DNA from: Bacteroidota bacterium
GTDB lineage: Bacteria > Bacteroidota > Bacteroidia > Chitinophagales > Chitinophagaceae
Assembly: GCA_023416995.1 (NCBI GenBank)
Contig: JAEZGI010000082.1
Location: 19,111 to 83,110, forward strand
Reading direction: 5' to 3'
DNA length: 64,000 nt
Under the pieces are notes generated by a model. It had not been told where the DNA came from, did not search any database, and saw only the letters and a program-made list of their open reading frames with translations. The translations under genes and the position numbers were made by a program. This document shows positions 44,847 to 52,740 of this stretch, piece by piece. The first letter of the stretch is position 1, and each line of letters begins with the position of its first letter.

Positions 44847-45946
44847 TAAAGGAATGGTTAGAAGAATATAAGCCCACAACACAGGCTGATGCTGAGCAGG
44901 CATTGCGCGAGATCATGCAGGAAATTGCGCTGGCTGGGCTACAGCGTAGTGGTTTTTTTGAGAAAGCAGCCTTCTATGGTGGCACGGCACTCCGCATTTT
45001 TCAGGGGCTTCCACGGTTTTCGGAAGACCTTGATTTTTCTTTACTGGCATCAAGTGATGAATTTTCATTGGAGCCGTATCTGCGGGGCATTGAAGCAGAA
45101 TTTAATGCACTCGGGGTGACCGTCAGCATAGAGGAAAAAAATAAAACGAAGGAAACAAAGGTGGATTCGGCTTTCCTGAAGCCGGACACGACTTGGAAAG
45201 AGTTGGTAATTAAGGAAATCCTGCCACATGAGTCGGTGAAGATGCGGCCGGCAATTAAAATTAAGATCGAAGTGGACACCCGGCCGCCACTTGATTTTAC
45301 CACGGAAGAAAAACTCTTACTGAAACCATTCTCGTTTTATGTGAAATGCTTCACCCTGCCGGATCTGTTCGCAGGGAAAATACACGCCCTGTTATTCAGG
45401 AAATGGAAAGGAAGAGTGAAAGGGCGGGACTGGTTTGACATGGAATGGTATATCCGCAAAGGAATTCCGTTGAATTTGGTGCATCTAGGTTCACGGGCAT
45501 ACGATAGCGGTGACTGGCCTATGCGGATGATTTCTGAAGCGAATGTGATACAGCTACTCGATGACAGAATAGATTCAGTATCCTTTGATAGTATCAAAGC
45601 GGATGTGCGGCCTTTTATCCGGGAGGAGAAAGTGATGGAGATTTGGTCGCCTGGATATTTTCATGACCTTATTAGAAAAATTAAATTAACACAGCGCGTA
45701 TCTTTTAATGAACAATGGTCAATGCCACAACCGTTGGTATATGGCAAAGACATCCGTTTGACATTTGCAAAAGGAAAATTTAATGTGAAAGTACATAGCG
45801 CTACCGGGCAGTATTACAGTTGGTTTGTCGCAGATGAGAGGAACGAGTTTGAAATTGAAGCGGCTACAATCAGAGATATCCTCCACCCGCAAATTTCTTT
45901 TCAGTCAGCCGCCGGCGAAATGCAGGTGAGGGTCGATTTATTCTGA
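44843..45946 (+). CDS. AbiEii/AbiGii-family nucleotidyltransferase toxin
   Basis: A 367-residue nucleotidyltransferase toxin of the AbiE type IV system. The DNA-polymerase-beta-like motifs are intact: GGTALR at 46-51, RFSEDLDF at 58-65 with Asp62 and Asp64, and a later KGRDWFDMEW (about 194-203), the third family motif. Known members transfer nucleotides to RNA targets and arrest growth when a phage attacks. It is coupled to the antitoxin by ATGA. The last 90 residues (WSMPQPLVYGKDIRLTFAKG, FNVKVHSATGQYYSWFVADE) read as a beta-rich extension, making it longer than the roughly 300 residues of many members. No frameshift is seen, so the system may be active. Confidence 0.9.
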   Translation: MIKEWLEEYKPTTQADAEQALREIMQEIALAGLQRSGFFEKAAFYGGTALRIFQGLPRFSEDLDFSLLASSDEFSLEPYLRGIEAEFNALGVTVSIEEKNKTKETKVDSAFLKPDTTWKELVIKEILPHESVKMRPAIKIKIEVDTRPPLDFTTEEKLLLKPFSFYVKCFTLPDLFAGKIHALLFRKWKGRVKGRDWFDMEWYIRKGIPLNLVHLGSRAYDSGDWPMRMISEANVIQLLDDRIDSVSFDSIKADVRPFIREEKVMEIWSPGYFHDLIRKIKLTQRVSFNEQWSMPQPLVYGKDIRLTFAKGKFNVKVHSATGQYYSWFVADERNEFEIEAATIRDILHPQISFQSAAGEMQVRVDLF

Positions 45947-46106
45947 GTGACGGTTGCGATACTTAGCGATTTTGAAATGCTATTTTATAGTTAATGAAAA
46001 CCAATAGTGGCAATCATAACGACCATGTACCATAGTTAGTAATGCATCGTCAAATATTTACCCATGCGTTCGCACCTGGAAATCGATCCGTGAAATAACA
46101 ACTGCA

Positions 46107-46396
46107 ATGTTAAAAGTAAAAGCTGATCCTGACATCATGCAGGATAAACATATTGCTTTACCTCAAAATCAGGGCGGCCATGGCCTGTTTGCTTTGGTGT
46201 AGTTGCACTCGAAAGGCTTTCTGCTGGAAGTAAAAGTGCACGACTTTCCAATAAGAAGTAATAAGGTGGAACTAGTGTAATACGCCGCCAGTGGGAGGTC
46301 TAGACTACGGGTGAGACAGTAACCCGTAACTGGGATCTGGTTATGAAAGGAGCACGACTCACCAAAGAGTTCGCGCTTTTTTTAAAAGGAGCATAG
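46107..46396 (+). pseudogene. Decayed N-terminal fragment of an ISAon1-type transposase
   Basis: This stretch holds the trace of a transposase N-terminal region. Read in two frames it gives GFLLEVKVHDFPIRSNKVEL, then, after a -1 shift near 46277, VIRRQWEV, a TAG, and TTGETVTRNWDLVMKGARL followed by TKEFALFLKGA and a stop. DFPIR, RRxW, TG, V-R-W-LV-KG-R-T-EFA-FLK are conserved in the ISAon1 group. Stops within it (a TAG after FALV, a TAA and the TAG) show it is dead. The catalytic half is absent from the following sequence. It lies just after the toxin gene. Confidence 0.7.
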
Positions 46397-46414
46397 CGGT
46401 AAAGAACAGCGCAA

Positions 46415-46726
46415 TTACGAATTGATCCTTTTTACAGATTTGATTCTCGCATTGGCTCTTACCTGTAAGCGTTTGATGGCTTGTGTATCCCTATACCAGT
46501 TGACTTTAAACTCATGCCCTTCATCCAGGATCTTTTTCCACGGCAACGCATCTTCGCCATCTTCTTCAATGTGTTCCTGGACTAACGTTAAAATATTTGC
46601 CTTTACCCCCTCGATTGAATCAGCCACAGTGGTTGGTAAATAGTTACCAGAATCTTCAACCCAGCCCCAGACGCTTTTGCCATCGCCTTTTTCGAGCATT
46701 AATTTAATCTTCCGCAATTCTATCAT
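46415..46726 (-). CDS. Orphan HicB-like small protein
   Basis: A 103-residue protein that resembles HicB-type antitoxin folds: a beta-strand start (KIKLMLEKGDGKSVWGWVED), then a helix LPTTVADSIEGVKANILTLVQ, and FKVNWYRDTQAIKRLQVRAN. HicB antitoxins normally have a HicA toxin beside them; none is present here. The C-terminal DNA-binding part also seems short (ends RIKSVKRINS). It faces the dead transposase tail and may be a remnant or a stand-alone protein. Assignment is by fold pattern only. Confidence 0.5.
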   Translation of the reverse strand: MIELRKIKLMLEKGDGKSVWGWVEDSGNYLPTTVADSIEGVKANILTLVQEHIEEDGEDALPWKKILDEGHEFKVNWYRDTQAIKRLQVRANARIKSVKRINS

Positions 46727-47002
46727 ATTTTATAACCTGAAAGTAGATAATTTCAAACACATAATTAATGTGACTGTGAGAAGCACGTTTCCAGCATGAT
46801 GGCCTATTGACATCGAAGTTTCTGCTTTGATTACTACTAAGCTAAACAGGGACATTATCTTATGAGATACCTTAGTCAGACCGGTTTTGTGTCAGCTATA
46901 GCTTTCATATATATTTTCATACTTGAAGCATTAAACCAGACACAATCCTCCATTGTTTAACTTTAGTACACGACGTGTGTGTAGCTCGATGAAATAAAAA
47001 CA

Positions 47003-47338
47003 ATGTGCATGGAAACAAGCAATGATTTGTCAAACACTGGCAAAAGCGAAGCGGTAAGCTGTAGATTGACCAGCCCCGAACTTCGTAAACGAAAAGAAGA
47101 AGTAGTAGCCGTTCTGAAAGCAAAGGTGCTGCAAAAACAAGAATTGCCTGATGGTTATAAATACAAATTCGAAGCTACCGATGATATGCTGGATCAGTTG
47201 ATACAATTTATCAAGTCGGAACGGCTTTGCTGTAACTTCTTCTATTTCAACCTCGCTGTGAGTGATAAAATAGTCTGGGTTTCTATTACCGGGCCCGACG
47301 GAACCAAAAACTTTATAGAAAGTGAATTAGAGTTCTAG
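47003..47338 (+). CDS. Small protein with an ERLCC motif, unknown function
   Basis: A 111-residue cytoplasmic protein. The core runs SCRLTSPELRKRKEEVVAVL, KYKFEATDDMLDQLIQFIKS, ERLCCNFFYFNLAVSD and ISITGPDGTKNFIE. The segment ERLCCxFFxFxL is a recognisable conserved signature in a family of small proteins seen beside metal-resistance and redox genes; the Cys pair could bind metal. I do not know a defined function. The start could be the ATG at 47003 or at 47009. The next gene is an aldo/keto reductase 60 bp downstream. Confidence 0.6.
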   Translation: MCMETSNDLSNTGKSEAVSCRLTSPELRKRKEEVVAVLKAKVLQKQELPDGYKYKFEATDDMLDQLIQFIKSERLCCNFFYFNLAVSDKIVWVSITGPDGTKNFIESELEF

Positions 47339-47398
47339 ACATCGTTTTCCCAACCCCGCCACAGAATTCGTAACTTACCCTTACACAATATCATCATC

Positions 47399-48382
47399 AT
47401 GAAAAGAAGAAAACTAGGAACAAGTGGACCCGAGGTGTCTGCAATAGGATTGGGCTGTATGGGATTAACTTACGCTTATGGACAACCGCAAAAAGAAGAA
47501 GACGCCATCCGCCTGATTCGAAAGGCTTATGATCTCGGTATAAACTTTTTTGATACGGCAGAAGCTTACAGCAAAGGATTAAATGAAGCATTTCTCGGTA
47601 AAGCAGTTAAACCGTTCCGCGATAAAGTGGTCATCGCCACTAAGTTTGGATTCAGAGACGGTGATCCATCGAAAGGCGTGGACAGCCGACCTGAGCGCAT
47701 CAAAGCCGTAGTTGACGCTTCGCTGAAACATCTCGACACTGATGTTATTGATTTGCTTTATCAGCATAGGGTGGACCCGGAAGTGCCGATAGAAGAAGTG
47801 GCGGGCACCGTAAAAGACCTTATTCAGACCGGGAAGGTTAAGTATTTCGGTTTGAGCGAGGCTGGTGTACAAAGCATTCGCAGGGCACATGCGGTTCAGC
47901 CCGTTGTTGCCTTGCAGAGTGAATACTCGTTGTGGTGGCGCGAACCGGAAAATCAAATCCTCGGCACCATTGAAGAACTGGGTATTGGGTTTGTGCCTTT
48001 CAGTCCCCTGGGCCGCGGTTTCCTTACCGGTGCCATCAATGAAGACACAAAGTTTGAAGCCACGGATTTCAGGAATTCGGCACCGCGTTTCTCGGAAGAA
48101 AATATCAGGGCCAACAAAGCATTAGTTGAAATTATCAGGTCGATCGCCAACACTAAAAATGTTTCACAGGCACAGATAGCTTTAGCCTGGCTGCTCGCCC
48201 AGAAGCCATGGATCGTTCCCATTCCTGGTACCACCAAAATCCATCGCCTGGAAGAAAATGCTGGTGCTGCTGATATCACGCTGTCGCAGGTTGAGCTCCA
48301 ACAAATAAATGAGGGTTTATCGCAGATAGAGATAGCCGGCGCACGCTACCCTGAACATATGCAACGGTTTGTAGACAAATGA
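47399..48382 (+). CDS. Aldo/keto reductase
   Basis: A 327-residue NADPH-dependent oxidoreductase of the aldo/keto reductase superfamily (YajO/Tas-like branch). The catalytic tetrad is visible: Asp and Tyr in FFDTAEAY (about 50-57), Lys in ATKFGF (about 81-86) and His in YQHRVDPE (about 121-128). The C-terminal cofactor loop has PIPGTTKIHRLEENAG. LGCMGLTYAYG is a common start in this group. It reduces aldehydes or ketones in the cytoplasm; the substrate is open. It is followed 66 bp later by the ABM-domain gene on the same strand. Confidence 0.95.
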   Translation: MKRRKLGTSGPEVSAIGLGCMGLTYAYGQPQKEEDAIRLIRKAYDLGINFFDTAEAYSKGLNEAFLGKAVKPFRDKVVIATKFGFRDGDPSKGVDSRPERIKAVVDASLKHLDTDVIDLLYQHRVDPEVPIEEVAGTVKDLIQTGKVKYFGLSEAGVQSIRRAHAVQPVVALQSEYSLWWREPENQILGTIEELGIGFVPFSPLGRGFLTGAINEDTKFEATDFRNSAPRFSEENIRANKALVEIIRSIANTKNVSQAQIALAWLLAQKPWIVPIPGTTKIHRLEENAGAADITLSQVELQQINEGLSQIEIAGARYPEHMQRFVDK

Positions 48383-48448
48383 AGAGGCCCAGTAAAACTT
48401 GCAGGAAACGGTTGCAATGATGTTGAATGCTATCAGACAAAAAGTCAA

Positions 48449-48886
48449 ATGAAAAAATCAATCAAGGCTGTCATCTTTGGCTGCTTATTACTGATCGGCA
48501 TTGTTTCGTACGCGGTTATGATCGGTACTCCCGACCCTGATTATCACACAGCACACGACTTACTGGTTCGCATTGCAGAGATAGAAATCGAAACAGGTTC
48601 TCTTGAAGATTACAAAAAGATCCTGAAAGAAGAAGCGGCTGCATCCGTTGAGAAGGAAACCGGCGTCGTGGCAATATTTCCGATGTATCAAAAAGATAGT
48701 CTCAACAAGATGCGAATTTTAGAGATATACAGAAACAAGGAAGCTTATGAGCAGCATGTAAAGACACCGCATTTTCTGCATTACAAATCTGCCACTGCAA
48801 CCATGGTTAAGTCGCTCCGGCTCATGGACATGGAGCCTACAGATATTGAATCTATGCACCTGATGTTTGGAAAAATGGCCAAATGA
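48449..48886 (+). CDS. Antibiotic biosynthesis monooxygenase domain protein with N-terminal membrane anchor
   Basis: A 145-residue protein with an N-terminal hydrophobic anchor (AVIFGCLLLIGIVSYAVMIG) and an ABM ferredoxin-like domain (about 45-125: LVRIAEIEIETGSLEDYKKI, EIYRNKEAYEQHVKTPHFLH). ABM proteins are small mono-oxygenases or quinol oxidases; HVKTPHFLHYK is the typical histidine-rich helix. It follows the aldo/keto reductase gene and may act in the same redox process, but the extracytoplasmic anchor would put it in a different place. It might alternatively be cleaved and secreted. Confidence 0.85.
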   Translation: MKKSIKAVIFGCLLLIGIVSYAVMIGTPDPDYHTAHDLLVRIAEIEIETGSLEDYKKILKEEAAASVEKETGVVAIFPMYQKDSLNKMRILEIYRNKEAYEQHVKTPHFLHYKSATATMVKSLRLMDMEPTDIESMHLMFGKMAK

Positions 48887-49554
48887 CCTCATTCGATACC
48901 TCTAATTGTCGCCCGGTTGCCTGGTGAGATAAAATGTACAAGGTTTAGCTATGAAAGCGGCTACATGTTGTGATGAACAGTTAGAAATTGCTATGAACCC
49001 GGTTAGCAGTAGCGATAAAACCGGCCACGTTTTGTCACGGGACGGGGTTGCGGTTTACGACGAATCCTGGGCATCCATGCCGGGGCGATGCATGCAAATT
49101 TCGGCAAAGTGAAATTGATTTAGATATCAATCAAAATGCCTCTAAAATGGCTGAACCCTAAGTCATGACCGAGATTTCAGTCATTTTAGCCACATTTTGA
49201 GTGATCCCTCGGTCATTTTTAAGAATACAAAAATTGATGGTGGTGCGGTCACACGAACGGAATTGCTGAACAAAAACCATAGTGCAGTTCCGAGAGCCAA
49301 CGCTCAGTTTATATATTCGCTCAAAAGATGAAAACTTTCCCTTCTTTAAGAAGCACCGGGCGAAAGTCCGGGGTTGCGCAATCGGCGCCGCAAGGATGCC
49401 TCCTTTCACTGTGCCATTAAGAAAACCAAACCCTAAATTGATATCCAATCTCTGCAGTTGCCAAGGGATCATCCCATTGTCAGGTTCTTGTTCTTTCGTA
49501 ATTCATAGGCAGTTGTTAATAACGAGGAAGGCGGTTTAGCGCGGTGAACGCGGA
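48887..49554. other. Gene-poor stretch with one short frame
   Basis: No clear gene in 668 bp. A 53-residue frame at 48951-49112 is listed separately. ATGACCGAG at 49166-49174 and CTCGGTCAT at 49208-49216 form a 9-bp inverted repeat around a 33-bp spacer. TTGAT-N6-ATCAA (49115-49130) resembles an FNR site with the wrong spacing. The rest looks like decayed or non-coding sequence. Confidence 0.5.
48951..49112 (+). CDS. Possible small protein
   Basis: A 53-codon frame (MKAATCCDEQLEIAMNPVSS, then DGVAVYDESWASMPGRCMQI) with protein-like composition and two cysteine sites. There is no strong ribosome site and no recognised family. It could be the remains of a longer gene. Confidence 0.2.
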   Translation: MKAATCCDEQLEIAMNPVSSSDKTGHVLSRDGVAVYDESWASMPGRCMQISAK

Positions 49555-50568
49555 CTATCGCTCGATGTTAATCTCATTCATCACCTCAGCAAACAGCCGG
49601 GTCGATTTCAACCTATCTTCAATACTGTAAGCGGTAGACACCGTTATTAATTCATCTACCTGTGTTCTTTCAAGGAAATCACGAACCTGTCGTTTAACGG
49701 TTTCTTTACTGCCAACAAATGAATACCGAAGCATCTGTTGCAAAGAAGGATGGTTCATTACTTCTCTCAGATCATCCGTCATTGAAGTTGGCAGTTGGAT
49801 CGGTTCTGAAACACCGGTTAATACGCCAACAAACATCTTGATTAAAGAGGTAAAAAGTTTTTCAGCAGCTTCATCGGTGTCAGCAACAAATACATTGATC
49901 CCCGCCATTGTGTAGGGTTGTGGTAAAAACTGCGACGGTTTAAATTCGTCGCGATATATTTTCAAGGCAGTAAACAAATGCGTGGTTGCAAAATGACTCG
50001 CAAAAGAATAAGGCAATCCTTTCGCCGCCGCAAGATGCGCACTGTCCGTACTGGAGCCCAGGATATAGATCGGTACGCCTGTAGCCTCGGCAATCGGTGC
50101 ACGAACCTTTGAACCTTTATTATCTGGTGAAAAATATCTCTGGATCCTCTCAACCTCTTGTGGAAAAGAATGAGCCGCCTGCATAAAATCAGACCGGATC
50201 GCTTGTGCCGTTTGCTGATCAGTGCCAGGAGCACGGCCAAGTCCCAGGTCGATACGGCCAGGATACAGGTGTGCCAACGTGCCAAATTGTTCCGCTATTA
50301 TCAAGGGTGAGTGGTTGGGCAACATAATACCCCCGGAACCTACCCTGATGCTATTTGTATTGTCTGCCACATAGCCAATCAATATCGAAGTAGCACTGCT
50401 CCCTATATGATCGGCATTATGATGTTCAGCCAGCCAGTAACGCGTATAATTAAGCGATTCGGCTTCTTTTGCTAATGCTAATGAATTGTTAAGTGTTTGC
50501 TTAAATGTATTGCCGGATGCCACCAGCGCCAGTTCCAGGATGGAGTATGCTATAGGTTGTCTGTTCAT
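49555..50568 (-). CDS. LLM class flavin-dependent oxidoreductase
   Basis: A 337-residue TIM-barrel enzyme of the bacterial luciferase-like monooxygenase family (MsnO8-type). Motifs: NYTRYWLAEHHNADHIGSSA (about 38-57), GSGGIMLPNHSPLIIAEQFG (about 77-96), YPGRIDLGLGRAPGTDQQTA (about 101-120) and YILGSSTDSAHLAAAKGLPY. These use reduced FMN with O2; some members oxidise aldehydes or sulfur compounds. The substrate is not known. A second copy of the FNR-like promoter element points toward this gene from 258 bp upstream. Confidence 0.93.
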   Translation of the reverse strand: MNRQPIAYSILELALVASGNTFKQTLNNSLALAKEAESLNYTRYWLAEHHNADHIGSSATSILIGYVADNTNSIRVGSGGIMLPNHSPLIIAEQFGTLAHLYPGRIDLGLGRAPGTDQQTAQAIRSDFMQAAHSFPQEVERIQRYFSPDNKGSKVRAPIAEATGVPIYILGSSTDSAHLAAAKGLPYSFASHFATTHLFTALKIYRDEFKPSQFLPQPYTMAGINVFVADTDEAAEKLFTSLIKMFVGVLTGVSEPIQLPTSMTDDLREVMNHPSLQQMLRYSFVGSKETVKRQVRDFLERTQVDELITVSTAYSIEDRLKSTRLFAEVMNEINIER

Positions 50569-50659
50569 GTTTTATAAAACCAAAAATAAATGTATAAACG
50601 GATATCATCTACAACAACAAATCCCTGGCTGTTTTGTTCCGGCCGCGACAGAATACCCA

Positions 50660-50820
50660 AAACCAAAATTCCCGCTTGAATTCAAACGGGAATTATTGGA
50701 ATCACCATTAACCCTACATGCTGAGTCGAAACTCATCCAGTGTAACACTCGTTATGAAAAAACTATCTTGTCGTTATCCATGCAATATTTGAATTATTAA
50801 TCATTTAATCTTAATGATCA
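50660..50820 (-). ncRNA. Candidate FNR-controlled small RNA
   Basis: A TAACTTTG promoter box at 50833-50826 (minus strand) with the FNR-like element upstream would start a transcript near 50820. About 130 nt later the palindrome AATTCCCGTTTGAA/TTCAAGCGGGAATT (50694-50667) forms a terminator-like stem followed by TTTGGTTTT. There is no start codon with a reasonable frame inside. Alternatively the transcript continues into the LLM gene as a long leader. Inference only. Confidence 0.25.
50667..50694 (-). terminator. Palindrome with T-tract on the minus strand
   Basis: Arms of 14 bp with one T/G mismatch pair around the centre at 50680/50681; on the minus strand TTTGGTTTT follows. It may terminate a small RNA or act as an operator or attenuator for the LLM gene. 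Confidence 0.45.
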
Positions 50821-50825
50821 TAAAG

Positions 50826-50892
50826 CAAAGTTACCACCGCCCCGGTTGGTGAACATTGCGTTCGGACAAGAAACAGCATTGATTTAAATCAA
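50826..50892 (-). promoter_or_regulatory. Second copy of the FNR-like promoter module
   Basis: TTGATTTAAATCAA at 50879-50892 is a perfect FNR-type palindrome. TAACTTTG on the minus strand (50833-50826) lies 56 bp from its centre, almost the same as in the DoxX promoter (57 bp). The 38-bp block at 50855-50892 matches 43201-43238 at 32 of 38 positions. Confidence 0.55.
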
Positions 50893-51112
50893 TAGTCTAC
50901 AAACACGATGCAATTGTTTTTAGTGACCAAAACCATTGCAGGAATTTTCATCACCAGATTCTTATCAACAAAAAATCTGTGCAGTTTTGAGTGGTGCAAT
51001 AATCAGCGACTCACTCTGTCAGACAAAACGTCTTATATGATGTCTCGTTCCCATGCTTCCTTAAAAGATGGCGTATTATTGCAGTACTTACAATAAAACA
51101 CAAACAAAAGCA

Positions 51113-52639
51113 ATGAGGATAAGCGCACTCTTTTGCCTGATATTATTGACGGTAACGTCCTTGCATGGCCAGGTTTCAACTCCATCATTTAAGTCCTATT
51201 ATCCCGTCAGTCCGGTTTTAAAAGGAGTCAGACATAATCAATTACTACGATTAGGGATCTATGTACCGCCAGGACAATCAATCAAGATTCGAAACATATA
51301 TAGTTCATTGAACAGCGACGCAGTTTCAAAAATTGAACAGCTCGAAATTTTTTATACAGGTAACGAAGCGCAGTTCAATACAGAAAAAAAATTGGGTACT
51401 GCTGTTGTCAGAAAATCTTTCGTTATTCAAACAGATATCATGCTGAATCAGGGATGGCATTACCTATGGTACACCACATCATTAAAAGACGATGCTGATA
51501 TTAGTGGCGCAATTGATTTTTATTGTGAACAGCTGGAAGATGCTTCAGGTAAAAAGTACAAACTGGACAAACCCACATCGCCTAAACGTATAGGTGTTGC
51601 TATCCGAAAAGCAGGTGATAACAATGTGCACACTTATCGTATACCTGGCATAACAACTACTGATAAGGGAACACTTATCGCCGTTTATGATATTCGCTAT
51701 AATAATTCAGCCGACCTGCCGGGCAATGTTGATGTAGGTATGAGCAGAAGTACCGATGGTGGAAACGCATGGCAACCAATGAAAATTATTATGGACATGG
51801 GCGCGCCACATGAAGACAACGGCATTGGTGATCCGGCAATTCTTTTTGATCCTGCAACAAAAAAGATCTGGGTTGCTGCCCTGTGGAGCAAGGGTAATCG
51901 TTCTATTGCCGGTTCAGGTCCTGGTTTATCGCCCGATGAAACCGGGCAATTCGTTTTGGTGAATAGCGCTGATGACGGCGCTACCTGGTCGGAGCCCATC
52001 AATATCACTACCCAGGTCAAAAATCCTGAATGGCGATTATTTTTCCAGGGTCCCGGTAACGGCATGGTAATGCAAAATGGAACGCTTGTATTTCCGGCCC
52101 AGTACTGGGATGCTGCAAAGATGCCACATGCGACGATTATTTATAGCAATGACCAGGGTAAAACCTGGAAAAGCGGTGTCGGCGCTAAAGCAAACACCAC
52201 CGAGAGCCAGGTGATTGAAACAACCCCTGGCACCCTGATGTTGAACATGCGTGATAATCGTGGGGAATACCGAAGCGTATATACCACTACGGACTATGGC
52301 AAAACCTGGGCGGAACATATTACTTCTTACAACATACTTCGCGATCCCGTATGTATGGCGGGCTTCATGAAATCATCCATTGCCACAGGATCCAAAAAAA
52401 ATGGGCTGGTTTTTTTTAGTAACTGTAACTCTTCTGTCGCGCGACAGGACATGACCATCAAGGCAAGTCTCGATCTTGGCGAAACCTGGAAGACCGGCAA
52501 CCAGTTATTGATTGATGAGAGAAAGACTTTCGGATATTCAGCACTCACGCAAATAAACAGCAATAGTATCGGCCTTATCTATGAAGGTATACGCGACATT
52601 TATTTTGTACGGGTCCCCGTCGCAGACATCATAAAGTAA
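51113..52639 (+). CDS. Sialidase (exo-alpha-sialidase, GH33-like)
   Basis: A 508-residue secreted enzyme that should release terminal sialic acid from glycans. It has a signal peptide (RISALFCLILLTVTSLHGQ), an N-terminal beta-sandwich (about 25-175) and a six-bladed propeller. THE RIP motif is in YRIPGI, the acidic patch in EDNGIGDPA. Five Asp-box units are visible: SRSTDGGNAW, SADDGATW, SNDQGKTW, TTDYGKTW and SLDLGETW. The catalytic Tyr is probably in TFGYSAL near the C-terminus. ATG 51113 is chosen because it gives the signal peptide; a frame from 51068 adds unrelated residues. Members of this fold can act on other sugars. Confidence 0.92.
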   Translation: MRISALFCLILLTVTSLHGQVSTPSFKSYYPVSPVLKGVRHNQLLRLGIYVPPGQSIKIRNIYSSLNSDAVSKIEQLEIFYTGNEAQFNTEKKLGTAVVRKSFVIQTDIMLNQGWHYLWYTTSLKDDADISGAIDFYCEQLEDASGKKYKLDKPTSPKRIGVAIRKAGDNNVHTYRIPGITTTDKGTLIAVYDIRYNNSADLPGNVDVGMSRSTDGGNAWQPMKIIMDMGAPHEDNGIGDPAILFDPATKKIWVAALWSKGNRSIAGSGPGLSPDETGQFVLVNSADDGATWSEPINITTQVKNPEWRLFFQGPGNGMVMQNGTLVFPAQYWDAAKMPHATIIYSNDQGKTWKSGVGAKANTTESQVIETTPGTLMLNMRDNRGEYRSVYTTTDYGKTWAEHITSYNILRDPVCMAGFMKSSIATGSKKNGLVFFSNCNSSVARQDMTIKASLDLGETWKTGNQLLIDERKTFGYSALTQINSNSIGLIYEGIRDIYFVRVPVADIIK

Positions 52640-52740
52640 TTGGATCCGCGGGCGATACGTATTTCTTTCTCCGGGTAGAACAAATCAGTGGCACTAACGT
52701 TGTAAGAGGTTTTTGATACCGGTTATTTACCCGACACATT

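Larger units (their letters stand above)
50569..51112. other. Intergenic region with hairpin and FNR-like element
   Basis: No protein gene is convincing in these 544 bp. It holds a TAACTTTG box and FNR-like element (50826-50892) reading toward the LLM gene, and a near-perfect palindrome (50667-50694). The right part, to 51112, is the leader of the sialidase gene with no clear signal. Confidence 0.6.

Noticed and set aside
43531..47398. Attachment-site repeat of the tRNA-Asp 3' end
   Set aside because: No second copy of TTCGAGTCCCGTCCGG was seen downstream, so an integrated element bounded by att sites is not supported.
49115..49130. TTGAT-N6-ATCAA as a third FNR-type site
   Set aside because: The spacer is 6 instead of 4 and none of the surrounding 38-bp block is present.
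49158..49472. A 104-residue minus-strand frame in the 48887-49554 stretch
   Set aside because: Composition is mixed, no start signal and no recognisable motif; could be a remnant but not supported.
50908..51096. A 62-residue frame before the sialidase
   Set aside because: No coding-like composition, overlaps the sialidase leader, no start signal.
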